NCBI RefSeq assembly: GCF_007992115.1
Contig: NZ_BJZQ01000007.1
Location: forward strand, 62,001 to 126,000
Source: Aeromicrobium flavum
Lineage (GTDB): Bacteria; Actinomycetota; Actinomycetes; Propionibacteriales; Nocardioidaceae
Length of the DNA stretch: 64,000 nt
Reading direction: 5' to 3'
In this document: piece after piece, positions 1 through 9,334 of the stretch
How positions within the stretch are numbered: position 1 is the stretch's first letter
Layout of the letters: every line of letters starts with the position of its first letter
The notes under the pieces: model-generated
Databases searched by the model: none
What the model saw: only the letters and a program-made list of their open reading frames with translations
What the model was told of the DNA's origin: nothing
Translations under genes and position numbers: made by a program

Positions 1-445
1 CGGGATGCCGAAGCTGCGCGCGGCCATGCACCTCGACACCGTCTTCACGTTCGCCGACCGCGACGTCGTCACGATCTATCCCGAGATCGTGAACACGATC
101 CACGCCTTCACGATCCTGCCCGGCGACGGTCCGTCCGGGATCGACGTGATCGACCACGCCGACACCTCGTTCCTCGACGTCGTCGCGCAGGCGATGGGCG
201 TGGGCACGTTCCAGGTCGTCGAGACCGGCGGCACCGAGTACGACACCGAGCGCCAGCAGTGGGACAGCGGCAACAACCTCGTCGCGCTCGAGCCGGGCGT
301 CGTGGTGGCCTACGACCGCAACACGCACTCCAACTCGCTGCTGCGCAAGGCCGGCATCGAGGTCATCGAGATCGTCGGCGCCGAGCTGGGCCGCGGCCGC
401 GGCGGCGGCCACTGCATGACGTGCCCGCTGATCAGGGAGCCGTGA
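1..445 (+). CDS. arcA: Arginine deiminase, C-terminal part (cut by window edge)
   Basis: C-terminal part (about 148 residues) of arginine deiminase, the cytosolic enzyme that hydrolyses arginine to citrulline and ammonia. The gene enters from beyond the left edge, so the start and roughly the first two thirds are missing (family usually about 400-420 residues). Two active-site blocks are visible: HLDTVFT, with the catalytic His and a substrate-binding Asp, and the glycine-rich C-terminus GGGHCMT, with the nucleophilic Cys. The stop lies 14 bases inside the convergent DUF3097 gene. No ornithine carbamoyltransferase or carbamate kinase follows, so any arc operon lies upstream. Confidence 0.85.
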   Translation, partial: GMPKLRAAMHLDTVFTFADRDVVTIYPEIVNTIHAFTILPGDGPSGIDVIDHADTSFLDVVAQAMGVGTFQVVETGGTEYDTERQQWDSGNNLVALEPGVVVAYDRNTHSNSLLRKAGIEVIEIVGAELGRGRGGGHCMTCPLIREP

Positions 446-1265
446 CGAAGTCGATCAGTTCCTCGACCCGGCCCAGGAACGCCGGCTCGAGGTCGGTCCA
501 GGAGTCGACGCGGCCCAGGATCGCCTTCCAGGCGCGGGCGATGTCGGCCTGGCTCTCGTGCGGCCAGCCGAGGTGGGCGCAGATGCCGCGCTTCCACTCG
601 ATGCTGCGCGGGATCGTGGGCCACGCGTCCATCCCGAGGCGCTGCGGCTTGATCGACTGCCACACGTCGACGTAGGGGTGGCCGACGACCAGCAGGTGCG
701 GCACGTGGGCCACCTCGTCGGCGAGGCGCTGCTCCTTCGAGCCCTTGACCAGGTGGTCGACCAGCACGCCGAGCCGGCGGTCGGGCCCGGGGGAGAAGTC
801 GCGCACGATGGCGGCGAGGTCGTCGATGCCGTTGAGGTACTCGACCGCGACGCCCTCGGCGCGCAGGTCGTCGCCCCACACCTTCTCGACCAGCTCGGCG
901 TCGTGACGGCCCTCGACGTAGATGCGGCTGGGCAACGCCACCTTGGCACGCGCGTCGGCGACCCGGCGTGAGCCGGAGGCCGTGCGGGTCGGTGCCGCAG
1001 GCCCCTTCGGCGTGGGGGCCACGAGCACGACGGGCTTGCCCTCCATGAGGAAGCCGGGGCCGAGCGGGAAGACCTTGCGCCTGAGCCGGCGGTCCTCGAG
1101 CTCGAGGGTGCCGAGGTCGCGCTCGACGCGCATGATCTCGCCGACGAAGCCCGTGGAGGCCTCCTCGACGACGAGGCCGGGGTCGGCGGCCAGCTCGGTC
1201 GAGCGACCGTTCCTCGGCTTGCGCCAGTCGCCGGACAGGACGTCGGAGCCGTATCGGTCAGCCAT
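432..1265 (-). CDS. DUF3097 family protein
   Basis: A 277-residue protein starting [10 protein letters not shown], recognised as the actinobacterial DUF3097 family; its biochemical role is not known to me. The N-terminal 100 residues contain a beta-rich segment around the motif [20 protein letters not shown]. The rest has a Toprim-like feel ([17 protein letters not shown], then [13 protein letters not shown]), which suggests metal-dependent nucleic-acid chemistry, but this is only inference. The ATG at 1265 overlaps the stop of the upstream small gene by 8 bases, so the two are probably cotranscribed. Its 3' end overlaps arcA tail to tail. Confidence 0.8.
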   Translation of the reverse strand: MADRYGSDVLSGDWRKPRNGRSTELAADPGLVVEEASTGFVGEIMRVERDLGTLELEDRRLRRKVFPLGPGFLMEGKPVVLVAPTPKGPAAPTRTASGSRRVADARAKVALPSRIYVEGRHDAELVEKVWGDDLRAEGVAVEYLNGIDDLAAIVRDFSPGPDRRLGVLVDHLVKGSKEQRLADEVAHVPHLLVVGHPYVDVWQSIKPQRLGMDAWPTIPRSIEWKRGICAHLGWPHESQADIARAWKAILGRVDSWTDLEPAFLGRVEELIDFVTAP

Positions 1266-1686
1266 GGCCGAACCACACGCCCAGGAGTCGCTGGTGGAAC
1301 GCCTCGACGTCGTCCTTGGTGCCGCTGTCGAGGGTCGTGTCGACGATGAGGCCGATCGCCAGATCGACCGCCGCCGGCCAGGAGTCGGGGACCGTGGCGG
1401 GGATGTCGTCGGTGACGAGGGCGCCCAGGGCGACGTCGGGGGAGTGGCCGGGTCGCGTCACGACCATCACGAGCTCGCCGCCCTCGGGGCCGTGGCCCAG
1501 GTGCGAGACCTCGACGAACGCCTCGCCGACCGCACCGGCCCACACGGCCGCCATCTGCCCGCCGCGCGACTCGTGCGCGACGGTCGTGCCGTCGGGGGCC
1601 GTGACGGCGTAGGGGGTGTAGACCAGGACCTGCTCACCGTCGACGACCTCGATCGTCCCGTCGTCGCGTATGGACACCTCGCTCAC
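1258..1686 (-). CDS. Conserved hypothetical protein, 142 aa
   Basis: Unrecognised protein. I start it at the GTG at 1686 ([10 protein letters not shown]); the longer frame to 1761 would run through the CIRCE operator and promoter of the divergent hrcA gene. It looks soluble and acidic, with alternating beta strands ([32 protein letters not shown]) and a C-terminal helix ending [13 protein letters not shown]. There is no signal peptide, membrane segment or clear catalytic motif. It overlaps the downstream DUF3097 gene, so the two probably share a transcript and perhaps a process. Confidence 0.6.
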   Translation of the reverse strand: MSEVSIRDDGTIEVVDGEQVLVYTPYAVTAPDGTTVAHESRGGQMAAVWAGAVGEAFVEVSHLGHGPEGGELVMVVTRPGHSPDVALGALVTDDIPATVPDSWPAAVDLAIGLIVDTTLDSGTKDDVEAFHQRLLGVWFGHG

Positions 1687-1754
1687 CCGGACAGGTTGCC
1701 ATGTCCGCCGGGGGCGTTCGCGCAGGCGCACCGCCCTCCACACCGCCGCTAGAC

Positions 1755-1781
1755 TTGGCACTGGACCGTGTCGAGTGCCAA
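1755..1781. promoter_or_regulatory. CIRCE operator upstream of hrcA
   Basis: Two 9-base arms, TTGGCACTG (1755-1763) and GAGTGCCAA (1773-1781), separated by 9 bases: the exact 9-9-9 layout of the CIRCE element (consensus TTAGCACTC/GAGTGCTAA). It sits 18 bases before the hrcA start and overlaps a TAGACT -10 box (1750-1755). HrcA would therefore repress its own operon, with release at high temperature. Confidence 0.9.
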
Positions 1782-1799
1782 GTGCGTGGAGGTGACAGC

Positions 1800-2816
1800 G
1801 TGATCGAGGACCGCCGTCTCAACGTCCTGCGCGCGATCGTCGAGGACTATGTCGCGACCCAGGAGCCCGTGGGGTCGAAGGCGCTCGTCGAGCGGCACCG
1901 GCTGGGCGTCTCGTCGGCGACGATCCGCAACGACATGGCCGCCCTCGAGGACGAGGGATACCTGTCGGCGCCGCACACCAGCGCCGGCCGCATCCCCACC
2001 GACAAGGGCTACCGGATGTTCGTCGACCGCCTGGCCGAGGTGAAGGCGCTCTCGGTCGCCGAGCGCCGGGCGATCGAGACGTTCCTCTCGGGTGCCATCG
2101 ACGTCGACGACATCGTGATGCGCAGCGTCAAGATCCTGGCCCAGCTGACCAACCAGGTCGCGATCGTGCAGTACCCCTCACTCACCCGATCGACGGTGCG
2201 TCACGTCGAGCTCGTCGGCCTCGAGGGCTCGCGCGTCCTCGTCGTCGTCATCACCAGCAGCGGCCGCGTCGAGCAGAGGATCGTCGAGCTGACGCAGACG
2301 CCCGGCGAGCAGCTGCTCGGCGACCTGAAGTCCCGGATCGTCCGCGCCACGCTGGGGCAGCGGCTGCCCGAGGCCTCGCTGCGGCTGGCCGAGCTGATCG
2401 AGACGTTCGAGCTCGACGACCGCCCGGTCGTCAGCGCGATCGTCACCACGTTGGCGAACACGTTCTCCAATGAGCGGTCCGACGAGCGGGTCGCCGTCGG
2501 CGGCACCGCCAACCTGGCCCGCTTCGGGGCCGACTTCGACACCGCGATCCGTCCGGTGCTCGAGGCGATGGAGGAGCAGGTCGTCCTGCTCCACCTGCTG
2601 GGCGAGGCCACCTCCGGCCCGCACGTGCGGATCGGCCGCGAGACCGGGCGTGACGACCTCTCGGGCACGGCCGTCGTCGCCAGCAACTACGGTCCCGACG
2701 GCGAGTCCTTCGCCCAGTTGGGGACGATGGGACCGACCCGCATGGACTATCCCGCCACGATGGCCGCCGTCGGCGCCGTCGCTCGTTACGTCGGGCGAAT
2801 CCTCGCCGACGGCTGA
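1800..2816 (+). CDS. hrcA: Heat-inducible transcription repressor HrcA
   Basis: A 338-residue repressor of class I heat-shock genes that binds CIRCE. The GTG start at 1800 follows GGAGGTG by a few bases and gives the usual N-terminus [18 protein letters not shown]; the longer frame from 1701 would place the CIRCE element inside the coding sequence. The N-terminal winged helix includes [17 protein letters not shown] and the family signature [14 protein letters not shown] (about residues 38-75). The remainder is the GAF-like dimerisation domain. dnaJ follows 14 bases later, which is the normal actinobacterial hrcA-dnaJ2 operon; no dnaK, grpE or groEL lies nearby. Confidence 0.95.
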   Translation: MIEDRRLNVLRAIVEDYVATQEPVGSKALVERHRLGVSSATIRNDMAALEDEGYLSAPHTSAGRIPTDKGYRMFVDRLAEVKALSVAERRAIETFLSGAIDVDDIVMRSVKILAQLTNQVAIVQYPSLTRSTVRHVELVGLEGSRVLVVVITSSGRVEQRIVELTQTPGEQLLGDLKSRIVRATLGQRLPEASLRLAELIETFELDDRPVVSAIVTTLANTFSNERSDERVAVGGTANLARFGADFDTAIRPVLEAMEEQVVLLHLLGEATSGPHVRIGRETGRDDLSGTAVVASNYGPDGESFAQLGTMGPTRMDYPATMAAVGAVARYVGRILADG

Positions 2817-2830
2817 AAGCGAAAGAGATC

Positions 2831-3982
2831 TTGGACTACTACGAACTGCTGGGCGTGTCCCGCGAGGCCACTCCCGAGGAGCTGAAGAAGGCCTACCGCC
2901 GACTGGCGCGCCAGCTGCACCCGGACGTCAACGACGCCCCCGACGCCTCCGAGCGCTTCAAGGAGGTCACGACCGCCTACGAGGTGCTGTCCGATGCCCA
3001 GAAGCGGGCCGTCTACGACCGCGGCGGCGACCCGCTGTCCGCGGGCGGCGGTATGGGCGGTGGCTTCGGCCAGGGCTTCAGCTTCGACGACATCATGGAC
3101 GCGTTCTTCGGCCAGACGCAGCAGTCGCGCGGCCCGCGCCCGCGCACGCAGCGTGGCCAGGACGCCCTGCTGCGGCTGTCGATCAGCCTCGCCGAGGCGG
3201 CGTTCGGCGTCAGCCGCGAGATCAAGGTCGACACCGCCGTCACCTGCGAGGTCTGCGACGGCACCGGCGCCAACGAGGGCTCCGAGCCGGTCACCTGCGG
3301 CACCTGCCACGGTCACGGCAACGTGCACCACGTCCAGCGGTCGCTGCTGGGCGACATCCGCACCTCGCGCCCGTGTCCCACGTGCCACGGCTACGGCACC
3401 GTCATCCCCGACCCGTGCCGCGAGTGCAACGGCGACGGCCGGGTCCGCTCGCGCCGCAGCCTCCAGGTCAACGTGCCTGCCGGCGTCGACGACGGCAACC
3501 GGATCCAGCTCGCGGGCGAGGGCGAGGTCGGGGCCGGCGGCGGTCCGGCCGGCGACCTCTACATCGAGATCAAGGTGGCCCGCCACGCGGTGTTCACGCG
3601 TCAGGGCGACCAGCTGGCCTGCCAGGTCACGGTGCCGATGACGGCGGCCGCGCTGGGCACCCGCATCGACCTGCCCACGCTCGACGCCGACCGCGAGGAC
3701 CTGCCCGACCTGGAGCGGTCGGTCCCGATCGACGTGCCCCCGGGCACGCAGTCCGGCGAGACGATCGTGGCGCGCGGCTTCGGCGTCCCGCGCCTGCGTG
3801 GCGCCGGCCGTGGCGACCTCACCGTGCAGGTCGTCGTCGAGACCCCGCGCGACCTGGACGACGAGCAGCGTGAACTGCTGGAGAAGCTGGCGGCGTCCCG
3901 GGGTGAGGAGCACGTCGACCCCGTCGTCGGCCACAACTCCCGCGGCGGCGTCTTCGGTCGGCTGCGCGACGTCTTCAAGTGA
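2831..3982 (+). CDS. dnaJ: Chaperone DnaJ (type I, actinobacterial DnaJ2)
   Basis: A 383-residue Hsp40 cochaperone that stimulates DnaK. It starts at TTG (2831) after GAAAGAGA; no ATG gives a full J domain. The J domain has the HPD tripeptide at residues 30-32. A Gly/Phe-rich linker follows, then four CxxCxGxG zinc modules beginning near residue 139 (CEVC, CGTC, CPTC, CREC), then the two beta-rich substrate domains. It is cotranscribed with hrcA. In related actinobacteria rsmE follows dnaJ, but here only 23 bases separate it from the HIT gene. Confidence 0.95.
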   Translation: MDYYELLGVSREATPEELKKAYRRLARQLHPDVNDAPDASERFKEVTTAYEVLSDAQKRAVYDRGGDPLSAGGGMGGGFGQGFSFDDIMDAFFGQTQQSRGPRPRTQRGQDALLRLSISLAEAAFGVSREIKVDTAVTCEVCDGTGANEGSEPVTCGTCHGHGNVHHVQRSLLGDIRTSRPCPTCHGYGTVIPDPCRECNGDGRVRSRRSLQVNVPAGVDDGNRIQLAGEGEVGAGGGPAGDLYIEIKVARHAVFTRQGDQLACQVTVPMTAAALGTRIDLPTLDADREDLPDLERSVPIDVPPGTQSGETIVARGFGVPRLRGAGRGDLTVQVVVETPRDLDDEQRELLEKLAASRGEEHVDPVVGHNSRGGVFGRLRDVFK

Positions 3983-3993
3983 CCCGGACTCGC

Positions 3994-3999
3994 TAGAGT
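3994..3999 (+). promoter_or_regulatory. -10 box TAGAGT for the HIT gene
   Basis: TAGAGT ends 6 bases before the ATG at 4006, so the transcript would start at the start codon itself. This gives HIT-phoH-ybeY a promoter separate from the heat-shock operon. Confidence 0.55.
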
Positions 4000-4005
4000 C
4001 GGCGC

Positions 4006-4350
4006 ATGGCTGCTGACTGCATCTTCTGCAAGATCATCGCGGGCGAGATCCCGGCCGACGTCGTCGCCGAGTCCGAGCACACGATCGCCTTCCGGGACAT
4101 CAACCCGAAGGCGCCCGTGCACGTGCTCGTCGTGCCGAAGGTGCACGAGCCCGACGCGGCCGCGCTGGCGTCGGCCGAGCCGGCGATCGCCGCCGAGCTG
4201 CTCGCGCAGACCCGCGTGGTGGCGTCGCAGGAGGGCTACGAGGACTACAACCTGGTCTTCAACACCGGCGCCGAGGCGGGCCAGACGGTCTTCCACGCGC
4301 ACGTGCACGTGCTGGCCGGCGTCGACGTGTCCAAGCTCTTCCTCGCCTGA
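4006..4350 (+). CDS. HIT-family (HINT-type) nucleotide hydrolase
   Basis: A 114-residue histidine-triad protein, expected to hydrolyse nucleoside phosphoramidates or adenylated substrates in the cytosol. The N-terminal CIFCKIIAGEIPA block and the C-terminal triad HAHVHVL (His97, His99, His101) are intact, and the length is right for HINT proteins. phoH follows 19 bases downstream. In other actinobacteria rsmE sits between dnaJ and this gene; that gene is missing here. Confidence 0.9.
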   Translation: MAADCIFCKIIAGEIPADVVAESEHTIAFRDINPKAPVHVLVVPKVHEPDAAALASAEPAIAAELLAQTRVVASQEGYEDYNLVFNTGAEAGQTVFHAHVHVLAGVDVSKLFLA

Positions 4351-4369
4351 GCCAGTAGACTGGAGGGGT

Positions 4370-5395
4370 ATGACTGACGACACTCCCGAGACCCGGCACA
4401 CGGTCACGATCCCCGCTTCCGTCCCCTTGGTCTCGCTGTTCGGGCCCGCCGACGAGTTCCTGCGCCTGATGGAGTCCGCGTTCGACGCGAAGATCCACGC
4501 GCGCGGCAACGAGGTCACCCTCACCGGCCCGCCCGCCGAGGCCGCGTTGGTCGAGCGGCTCCTCGATGAGCTGGTCACGATCCTGCGCACCGGTCAGGCC
4601 CTCAACGCCGAGACCGTCGACCGCAGCATCGGCATGCTGCGCACCGAGACGCAGGAGCGCCCGGCCGACGTGCTGAGCCTCAACATCCTCTCGAGCCGGG
4701 GCCGCACGATCCGCCCCAAGACGCTCAACCAGAAGAAGTACGTCGACGCGATCGACGAGCACACGATCGTCTTCGGCATCGGCCCGGCCGGCACCGGCAA
4801 GACCTACCTCGCGATGGCCAAGGCCGTGCAGGCGCTGCAGGCCAAGGAGGTCACGCGCATCATCCTGACCCGGCCGGCGGTCGAGGCCGGCGAGCGGCTG
4901 GGCTACCTGCCGGGCACGCTCAGCGAGAAGATCGACCCGTACCTGCGCCCGCTGTACGACGCGCTCCACGACATGCTCGACCCGGACTCGATCCCGAAGC
5001 TGCTGACCTCGGGCGTCATCGAGGTCGCGCCGCTGGCCTACATGCGCGGTCGCACGCTCAACGACGCGTTCATCATCCTCGACGAGGCGCAGAACACCAC
5101 GGCCGAGCAGATGAAGATGTTCCTGACCCGCCTGGGCTTCGGCTCCAAGATGGTCGTCACGGGCGACGTCACGCAGGTCGACCTGCCCGGCGGCGCCACC
5201 AGCGGCCTGCGGGTCGTCCAGCAGATCCTCGACGAGGTCCGCGACGTCCACTTCAGCCGGCTCACCAGCCACGACGTCGTCCGGCACAAGCTGGTCGGCC
5301 GCATCGTCGCCGCGTACGACGAGTACGAGGCGAACGGTCGCGACAGCCGCTCCGAGGCCGCCGGGGGTGCGCATGACCGTCGACGTCCTCAATGA
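4370..5395 (+). CDS. phoH: PhoH-like ATPase
   Basis: A 341-residue cytosolic P-loop ATPase of the PhoH family, thought to act in RNA metabolism together with YbeY. Walker A GPAGTGKT lies near residues 138-145 and Walker [10 protein letters not shown] near 234-242, followed by a sensor block, [13 protein letters not shown]. The first 100 residues form the KH-like domain usual in the family. The ATG at 4370 follows GGAGGGG. It overlaps ybeY by 23 bases, which implies translational coupling. Confidence 0.93.
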   Translation: MTDDTPETRHTVTIPASVPLVSLFGPADEFLRLMESAFDAKIHARGNEVTLTGPPAEAALVERLLDELVTILRTGQALNAETVDRSIGMLRTETQERPADVLSLNILSSRGRTIRPKTLNQKKYVDAIDEHTIVFGIGPAGTGKTYLAMAKAVQALQAKEVTRIILTRPAVEAGERLGYLPGTLSEKIDPYLRPLYDALHDMLDPDSIPKLLTSGVIEVAPLAYMRGRTLNDAFIILDEAQNTTAEQMKMFLTRLGFGSKMVVTGDVTQVDLPGGATSGLRVVQQILDEVRDVHFSRLTSHDVVRHKLVGRIVAAYDEYEANGRDSRSEAAGGAHDRRRPQ

Positions 5396-5837
5396 GTCCG
5401 GCGTCGACGTCGACGTCGCCGCCCTCACCTCGCTGTGCCGCTTCGTCATGCGGCGCATGCGCCTGCACCCGCAGACCGAGATGACGCTGCGGCTGGTCGA
5501 CATCGACACCATCGCCGTGCTCAACGAGCAGTGGATGGGCAAGCAGGGCCCCACCGACGTCCTGTCGTTCCCGATGGACGAGCTGACGCCCGGCCGGGAC
5601 GACGACGAGCGCGAGGCGGGCTACCTGGGCGACATCGCCCTGTGCCCGCAGGTGGCCGAACAGCAGGCCCCGGCCGCCGGCCACGAGCGCGACGACGAGA
5701 TGAACCTGCTCACGGTCCACGGCATCCTGCACCTGCTCGGGTACGACCACGCCGAGCCCGAGGAGCACGCCGAGATGTTCGGCATCCAGGGTCGCCTGCT
5801 GCTGGAGTGGGCCGACCCGGCGCTGCGGGAGCAGTGA
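5373..5837 (+). CDS. ybeY: Endoribonuclease YbeY
   Basis: A 154-residue metal-dependent endoribonuclease involved in 16S rRNA 3' maturation and ribosome quality control. The zinc-binding signature [17 protein letters not shown] (three His, starting near residue 116) is complete. I start at the ATG at 5373; a GTG two codons upstream is possible. It begins inside phoH and ends 4 bases before the CBS-domain membrane protein. Confidence 0.93.
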   Translation: MTVDVLNESGVDVDVAALTSLCRFVMRRMRLHPQTEMTLRLVDIDTIAVLNEQWMGKQGPTDVLSFPMDELTPGRDDDEREAGYLGDIALCPQVAEQQAPAAGHERDDEMNLLTVHGILHLLGYDHAEPEEHAEMFGIQGRLLLEWADPALREQ

Positions 5838-5841
5838 GCCG

Positions 5842-7125
5842 ATGAGCGACTCCGCCGCGCTGGTCCTGGCGGTCGTGCTGGTCTTCCTCGCCGGCCTGCT
5901 GGTGGCCGTCGAGGCCGCGATCTCGACCTTCTCGCGCGCCCGCGCCGAGGAGCTGACCGAGGAGGGCGTCGCCGGCGCCAAGCGGCTCGCGCACATCCTC
6001 GAGGACCCGGCGCCGTTCCTGAACTCGGTGCTGCTGCTGCGCATCATCTCCGAGACCGCGGGCATCGTCCTGGTCGCCGCCGTCGTGGCCGACCGGGTGA
6101 CCGGCTACTGGCACAACGTGCTGATCGCGGCCGGCATCATGTCGGTCGTCTCGTTCGTCGCGATCGGCGTCGGGCCCCGCACCCTGGGTCGCCAGCACTC
6201 CGAGCGCATCGCGGTCGCCTCGGCCGGTCCGGTGATCGGCCTGACGACGCTGCTCGGCCCGCTGCCGAAGCTGCTGATCTTCCTGGGCAACGCGATCACG
6301 CCCGGCCGCGGCTTCGCCGAAGGTCCGTTCGCGTCCGAGGTCGAGGTCCGCGAGCTCGTCGACCTGGCGGCGGCCTCGTCGGTCATCGAGTCCGACGAGT
6401 CCAAGATGATCCAGTCGGTGTTCGAGCTGGGCGACACGATCGTGCGCGAGGTCATGGTGCCGCGCACCGACCTGGTCTACATCGAGCACCACAAGACGCT
6501 GCGCCAGGCGATGTCGCTCGGCCTGCGCAGCGGCTTCTCGCGCATCCCCGTCACCGGTGAGAACCTCGACGACGTCATCGGCATGGCGTACCTCAAGGAC
6601 GTCACGAAGCGCGTCTTCGACAACCACGCCGCCGAGACGACGGAGAAGGTCGACTCCATCTGCCGTCCGGTCGTGTTCGTGCCCGACACCAAGCACGCCG
6701 ACGACCTGCTGCGCGAGATGCAGGCCGAGCGCACCCACGTCGCGATCGTCATCGACGAGTTCGGCGGCACGGCCGGCCTGGTGACCATCGAGGACATCCT
6801 CGAGGAGATCGTCGGCGAGATCACCGACGAGTACGACGACGAGCCCGACGAGCGCGAGCAGCTCTCCGACGGCACCTGGCGGGTCAGCGCGCGCTTCGAC
6901 GTCGACGACCTCGAGGAGCTCTTCGGCATCCCCGTCGAGGACGAGGACGTCGACTCCGTCGGCGGCCTGATGGCCAAGCACCTGGGCACCGTGCCGATCC
7001 CCGGGTCGGTCGTCGAGGTCGACGGGCTGCGCCTCGAGGCGCAGGCGCCGCAGGGCCGCCGCAACCGGATCGGCCGCGTGGTCGTCTCGCGGGTGGAGAC
7101 GCTGGACGTCACGGCCGACGCCTGA
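5842..7125 (+). CDS. CNNM/CorC-type membrane protein with CBS pair (hemolysin family)
   Basis: A 427-residue membrane protein with an N-terminal CNNM (DUF21) domain of about four hydrophobic segments (residues 1-185), a pair of CBS domains (about 205-325, with VREVMVPRTDLVYI and HVAIVIDEFGGTAGLVTIEDILEEIVGEI), and a C-terminal CorC/HlyC domain. The family is linked to Mg/Co transport; the name hemolysin is historical. It sits in the same conserved block next to ybeY and era as in mycobacteria, where the orthologue shares this context. Confidence 0.88.
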   Translation: MSDSAALVLAVVLVFLAGLLVAVEAAISTFSRARAEELTEEGVAGAKRLAHILEDPAPFLNSVLLLRIISETAGIVLVAAVVADRVTGYWHNVLIAAGIMSVVSFVAIGVGPRTLGRQHSERIAVASAGPVIGLTTLLGPLPKLLIFLGNAITPGRGFAEGPFASEVEVRELVDLAAASSVIESDESKMIQSVFELGDTIVREVMVPRTDLVYIEHHKTLRQAMSLGLRSGFSRIPVTGENLDDVIGMAYLKDVTKRVFDNHAAETTEKVDSICRPVVFVPDTKHADDLLREMQAERTHVAIVIDEFGGTAGLVTIEDILEEIVGEITDEYDDEPDEREQLSDGTWRVSARFDVDDLEELFGIPVEDEDVDSVGGLMAKHLGTVPIPGSVVEVDGLRLEAQAPQGRRNRIGRVVVSRVETLDVTADA

Positions 7126-7135
7126 GCGCGGCCGG

Positions 7136-7141
7136 TACATT
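7136..7141 (+). promoter_or_regulatory. -10 box TACATT for the deaminase-like gene and era
   Basis: TACATT ends 6 bases before the ATG at 7148, which suggests a leaderless start inside the block and a separate promoter for era. Confidence 0.5.
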
Positions 7142-7147
7142 CAAGGC

Positions 7148-7480
7148 ATGGATCTACCCCCCGAGGACGCGAAGCTCGTGACCCTCGCCCGCTCCTCCCG
7201 CGCCCGCCTCGGTGTCGCCCAGGGAGCCGCCGTGCGCGACCTCGACGGTCGCACCTACGCCGCCGCGACGGTCCACCTGGACACCCTGACGATCTCGGCC
7301 ATCGACCTCGCGGTCGCCATGGCGGTGTCGTCCGGCGCCAAGGGCCTCGAGGCCGCGGCGCTGGTCACCGAGGGTGACGTGCCCGTCGGCCTGGACGCGG
7401 TCATCGAGTTCGGCGGCGTCGGGGTCACCGTGGTGGTCGCCGACCCGCAGGGCGCGGTCGACACGGTGCTGACGACATGA
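7148..7480 (+). CDS. Cytidine-deaminase-like protein lacking zinc-site residues
   Basis: A 110-residue protein in the position where many actinobacteria have a gene annotated cytidine deaminase, between the CorC-like gene and era. The fold pattern fits (VRDLDGRTYAAATVHLDTLTISAIDLAVAMAVSSGA), but the catalytic C/H-A-E and PCxxC zinc ligands are absent: ISAIDLAVA occupies the place of the CAE helix and there is no cysteine anywhere in the protein. Catalysis by the standard mechanism is therefore unlikely; a binding or structural role is inferred. The last bases overlap the era start (ATGA). Confidence 0.7.
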   Translation: MDLPPEDAKLVTLARSSRARLGVAQGAAVRDLDGRTYAAATVHLDTLTISAIDLAVAMAVSSGAKGLEAAALVTEGDVPVGLDAVIEFGGVGVTVVVADPQGAVDTVLTT

Positions 7481-8403
7481 GCACGCCCGAGGGGTTCCGC
7501 TCCGGCTTCGCCTGCTTCGTCGGCCGTCCCAACGCCGGCAAGTCGACGCTGACCAACGCGCTGGTGGGCGGCAAGATCGCCATCACCTCCTCGCGGCCGC
7601 AGACCACGCGCCACGCCATCCGGGGCCTCGTCCACCGTGACGACGCCCAGCTGGTGCTCGTGGACACGCCGGGGCTGCACAAGCCGCGCACGCTGCTGGG
7701 CCAGCGGCTCAACGACCTGGTCCGCACGACCTGGGCCGAGGTCGACACCGTCGGCATGTGCCTGCCGGCCAACGAGAAGATCGGGCCGGGCGATCGCTAC
7801 CTGATCAAGGAGATCGCGGCGCTGCGCAAGAAGCCGGTGATCGCGGTCGCGACGAAGACCGACCTGGTGTCGCCGGATCGGTTGATCCAGCACCTGAGCG
7901 ACATCGGCGCTGCCGGCGTGGAGGCCGGCCTGACGTGGAGCGAGGTCGTGCCGGTCTCGGCCGTCAACGGCGACCAGGTCGAGCTGTTGGCGTCGCTGCT
8001 GATCGACACGCTGCCGCCCGGCCCGCCGCTGTACCCCGAGGGCCAGCTCACCGACGAGCCCGAGGAGACGCTGATCGCGGAGATCATCCGCGAGGCGGCG
8101 CTCGAGGACGTCCGTGAGGAGCTGCCCCACTCGCTGGCCGTCGTCGTCGACGAGATCGTGCCGCGCGAGGACCGGCCGGAGGACCGCCCCCTGCTGGACG
8201 TGCGTGCCAACGTCTATGTCGAGCGCGACAGCCAGAAGGGCATCATCATCGGCAAGAAGGGTGCCCGGCTCAAGCAGATCGGCATCGACTCCCGCGGCCA
8301 GATCGAGCGGCTGCTGGGCACGCCGGTGCACCTCGACCTGCACGTCAAGGTGGCTAAGGACTGGCAGCGCGACCCGAAGCAGCTGCGTAAGCTCGGCTTC
8401 TGA
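7477..8403 (+). CDS. era: GTPase Era
   Basis: A 308-residue essential GTPase for 30S subunit assembly. G1 is GRPNAGKST (residues 16-24), G3 is DTPGLHK, and the C-terminal KH domain has GIIIGKKGARLKQIG near residue 255 for binding the 16S 3' end. The G4 motif reads TKTD rather than the common NKxD. This variant is known in SRP-type GTPases and may be usual in actinobacterial Era. The start overlaps the preceding stop by 4 bases. Confidence 0.95.
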   Translation: MSTPEGFRSGFACFVGRPNAGKSTLTNALVGGKIAITSSRPQTTRHAIRGLVHRDDAQLVLVDTPGLHKPRTLLGQRLNDLVRTTWAEVDTVGMCLPANEKIGPGDRYLIKEIAALRKKPVIAVATKTDLVSPDRLIQHLSDIGAAGVEAGLTWSEVVPVSAVNGDQVELLASLLIDTLPPGPPLYPEGQLTDEPEETLIAEIIREAALEDVREELPHSLAVVVDEIVPREDRPEDRPLLDVRANVYVERDSQKGIIIGKKGARLKQIGIDSRGQIERLLGTPVHLDLHVKVAKDWQRDPKQLRKLGF

Positions 8404-8415
8404 CTCGCCGCCGGA

Positions 8416-9255
8416 TCAGCGCGGAGCGTGCGTCAGCAGCTGCTCGCTGAGCCGGTCGAGCAGGGGCGAGTCGAGCTTCCAGCGCTGCCAGTAGAGCGCG
8501 ACGCGGGTCGTCGATCGGCCCAGTCGTGCCAGGCGCCCGGCATCCACTCCGTCGGAGGCCTGGTCGTGGGGGAGCAGGCCCCAGCCGAGCCCGGCCTCGA
8601 TCGCGGCACGGAAGTCGTCCGAGGACGGCACCTCGTGCACGACCCGCGGCTCGCGGTCGGTGTGGCGGCGGAGCTCGTCGTGCTGCAGCCGGTCCTTCGC
8701 GTTGAACACGACCATCGGCAGGGCGGACCAGTCGGGGCGACCGCCGAGCCGCGCGACCAGCGCCGGGTGCGCGACGGGCAGGTAGCGCATGGTGCCGAGC
8801 GCAGTGACCGAGCAGCCCTGCACGGGGGAGGGGTCGCTCGTGACGGCGCCGACGACCTCGCCGCGACGCAGCAGATCGTGACTGTGGCCCTCGTCCTCGA
8901 CGCGCAGGCGCAGCGCCACCTCGCCCCACGCGGCGACCTCGGTCAGCACCGGGCGGAACCACGTGGCGAGCGAGTCGGCGTTGACGGCCAGGGTGAGCTC
9001 GGTCGGACCGTCGGCGAGCGCCTCGGCGAAGACCAGCTCGAGCTGGCGTCCGAGCCGGACGAGCGAGGCACCGGCCTCGGTCGGGACGCACGGCGACCCC
9101 CGGCTGACGAGGACCTTGCCGACCGCGCTCTCGAGGGCGCGGACGCGCTGGCTCACGGCACTCGGCGTGACGTGCAGCTGACGGGCGGCGGCCTCGAAGG
9201 AGCCGTGGTCGGCGATCGCGACGAGGGCGGCGAGCTGCGCGGGGGCGACGTCCAC
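8416..9255 (-). CDS. lysG: LysR-family regulator, LysG/ArgP type
   Basis: A 279-residue LysR regulator divergent from lysE, the gene arrangement of the LysG-LysE pair of Corynebacterium, in which LysG senses lysine or arginine and activates the exporter gene. The start is the GTG at 9255 (MDVAPAQLAALVAIADHG); upstream extensions would run through the shared promoter. The helix-turn-helix is FEAAARQLHVTPSAVSQRV (about residues 18-37), followed by the two-lobe effector domain. A TTAACT box lies 6 bases before the start on the minus strand. Confidence 0.85.
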   Translation of the reverse strand: MDVAPAQLAALVAIADHGSFEAAARQLHVTPSAVSQRVRALESAVGKVLVSRGSPCVPTEAGASLVRLGRQLELVFAEALADGPTELTLAVNADSLATWFRPVLTEVAAWGEVALRLRVEDEGHSHDLLRRGEVVGAVTSDPSPVQGCSVTALGTMRYLPVAHPALVARLGGRPDWSALPMVVFNAKDRLQHDELRRHTDREPRVVHEVPSSDDFRAAIEAGLGWGLLPHDQASDGVDAGRLARLGRSTTRVALYWQRWKLDSPLLDRLSEQLLTHAPR

Positions 9256-9321
9256 CGACCCAGTTAAGCATCGCTTCATCAACTGCAGGATCATTCGTTG
9301 GACTTCATCTGGTCGCGCGCC

Positions 9322-9327
9322 TAGCGT
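9322..9327 (+). promoter_or_regulatory. -10 box TAGCGT of lysE, in the lysG/lysE divergent promoter
   Basis: TAGCGT ends 7 bases before the GTG at 9335. The whole 79-base divergent region is 9256-9334; AT-rich sequence around 9262-9305 is the likely LysG site. Confidence 0.5.
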
Positions 9328-9334
9328 CGGTGGC

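Noticed and set aside
1701-1799. N-terminal extension of HrcA
   Set aside because: It would put the CIRCE operator and -10 box inside the coding region; the GTG at 1800 has a good ribosome-binding site and the normal family N-terminus.
7835-7870. Era with a damaged G4 motif
   Set aside because: TKTD replaces NKxD, but Lys and Asp are kept, TKxD is functional in related GTPases and may be common in actinobacterial Era, so I do not call it a defect.
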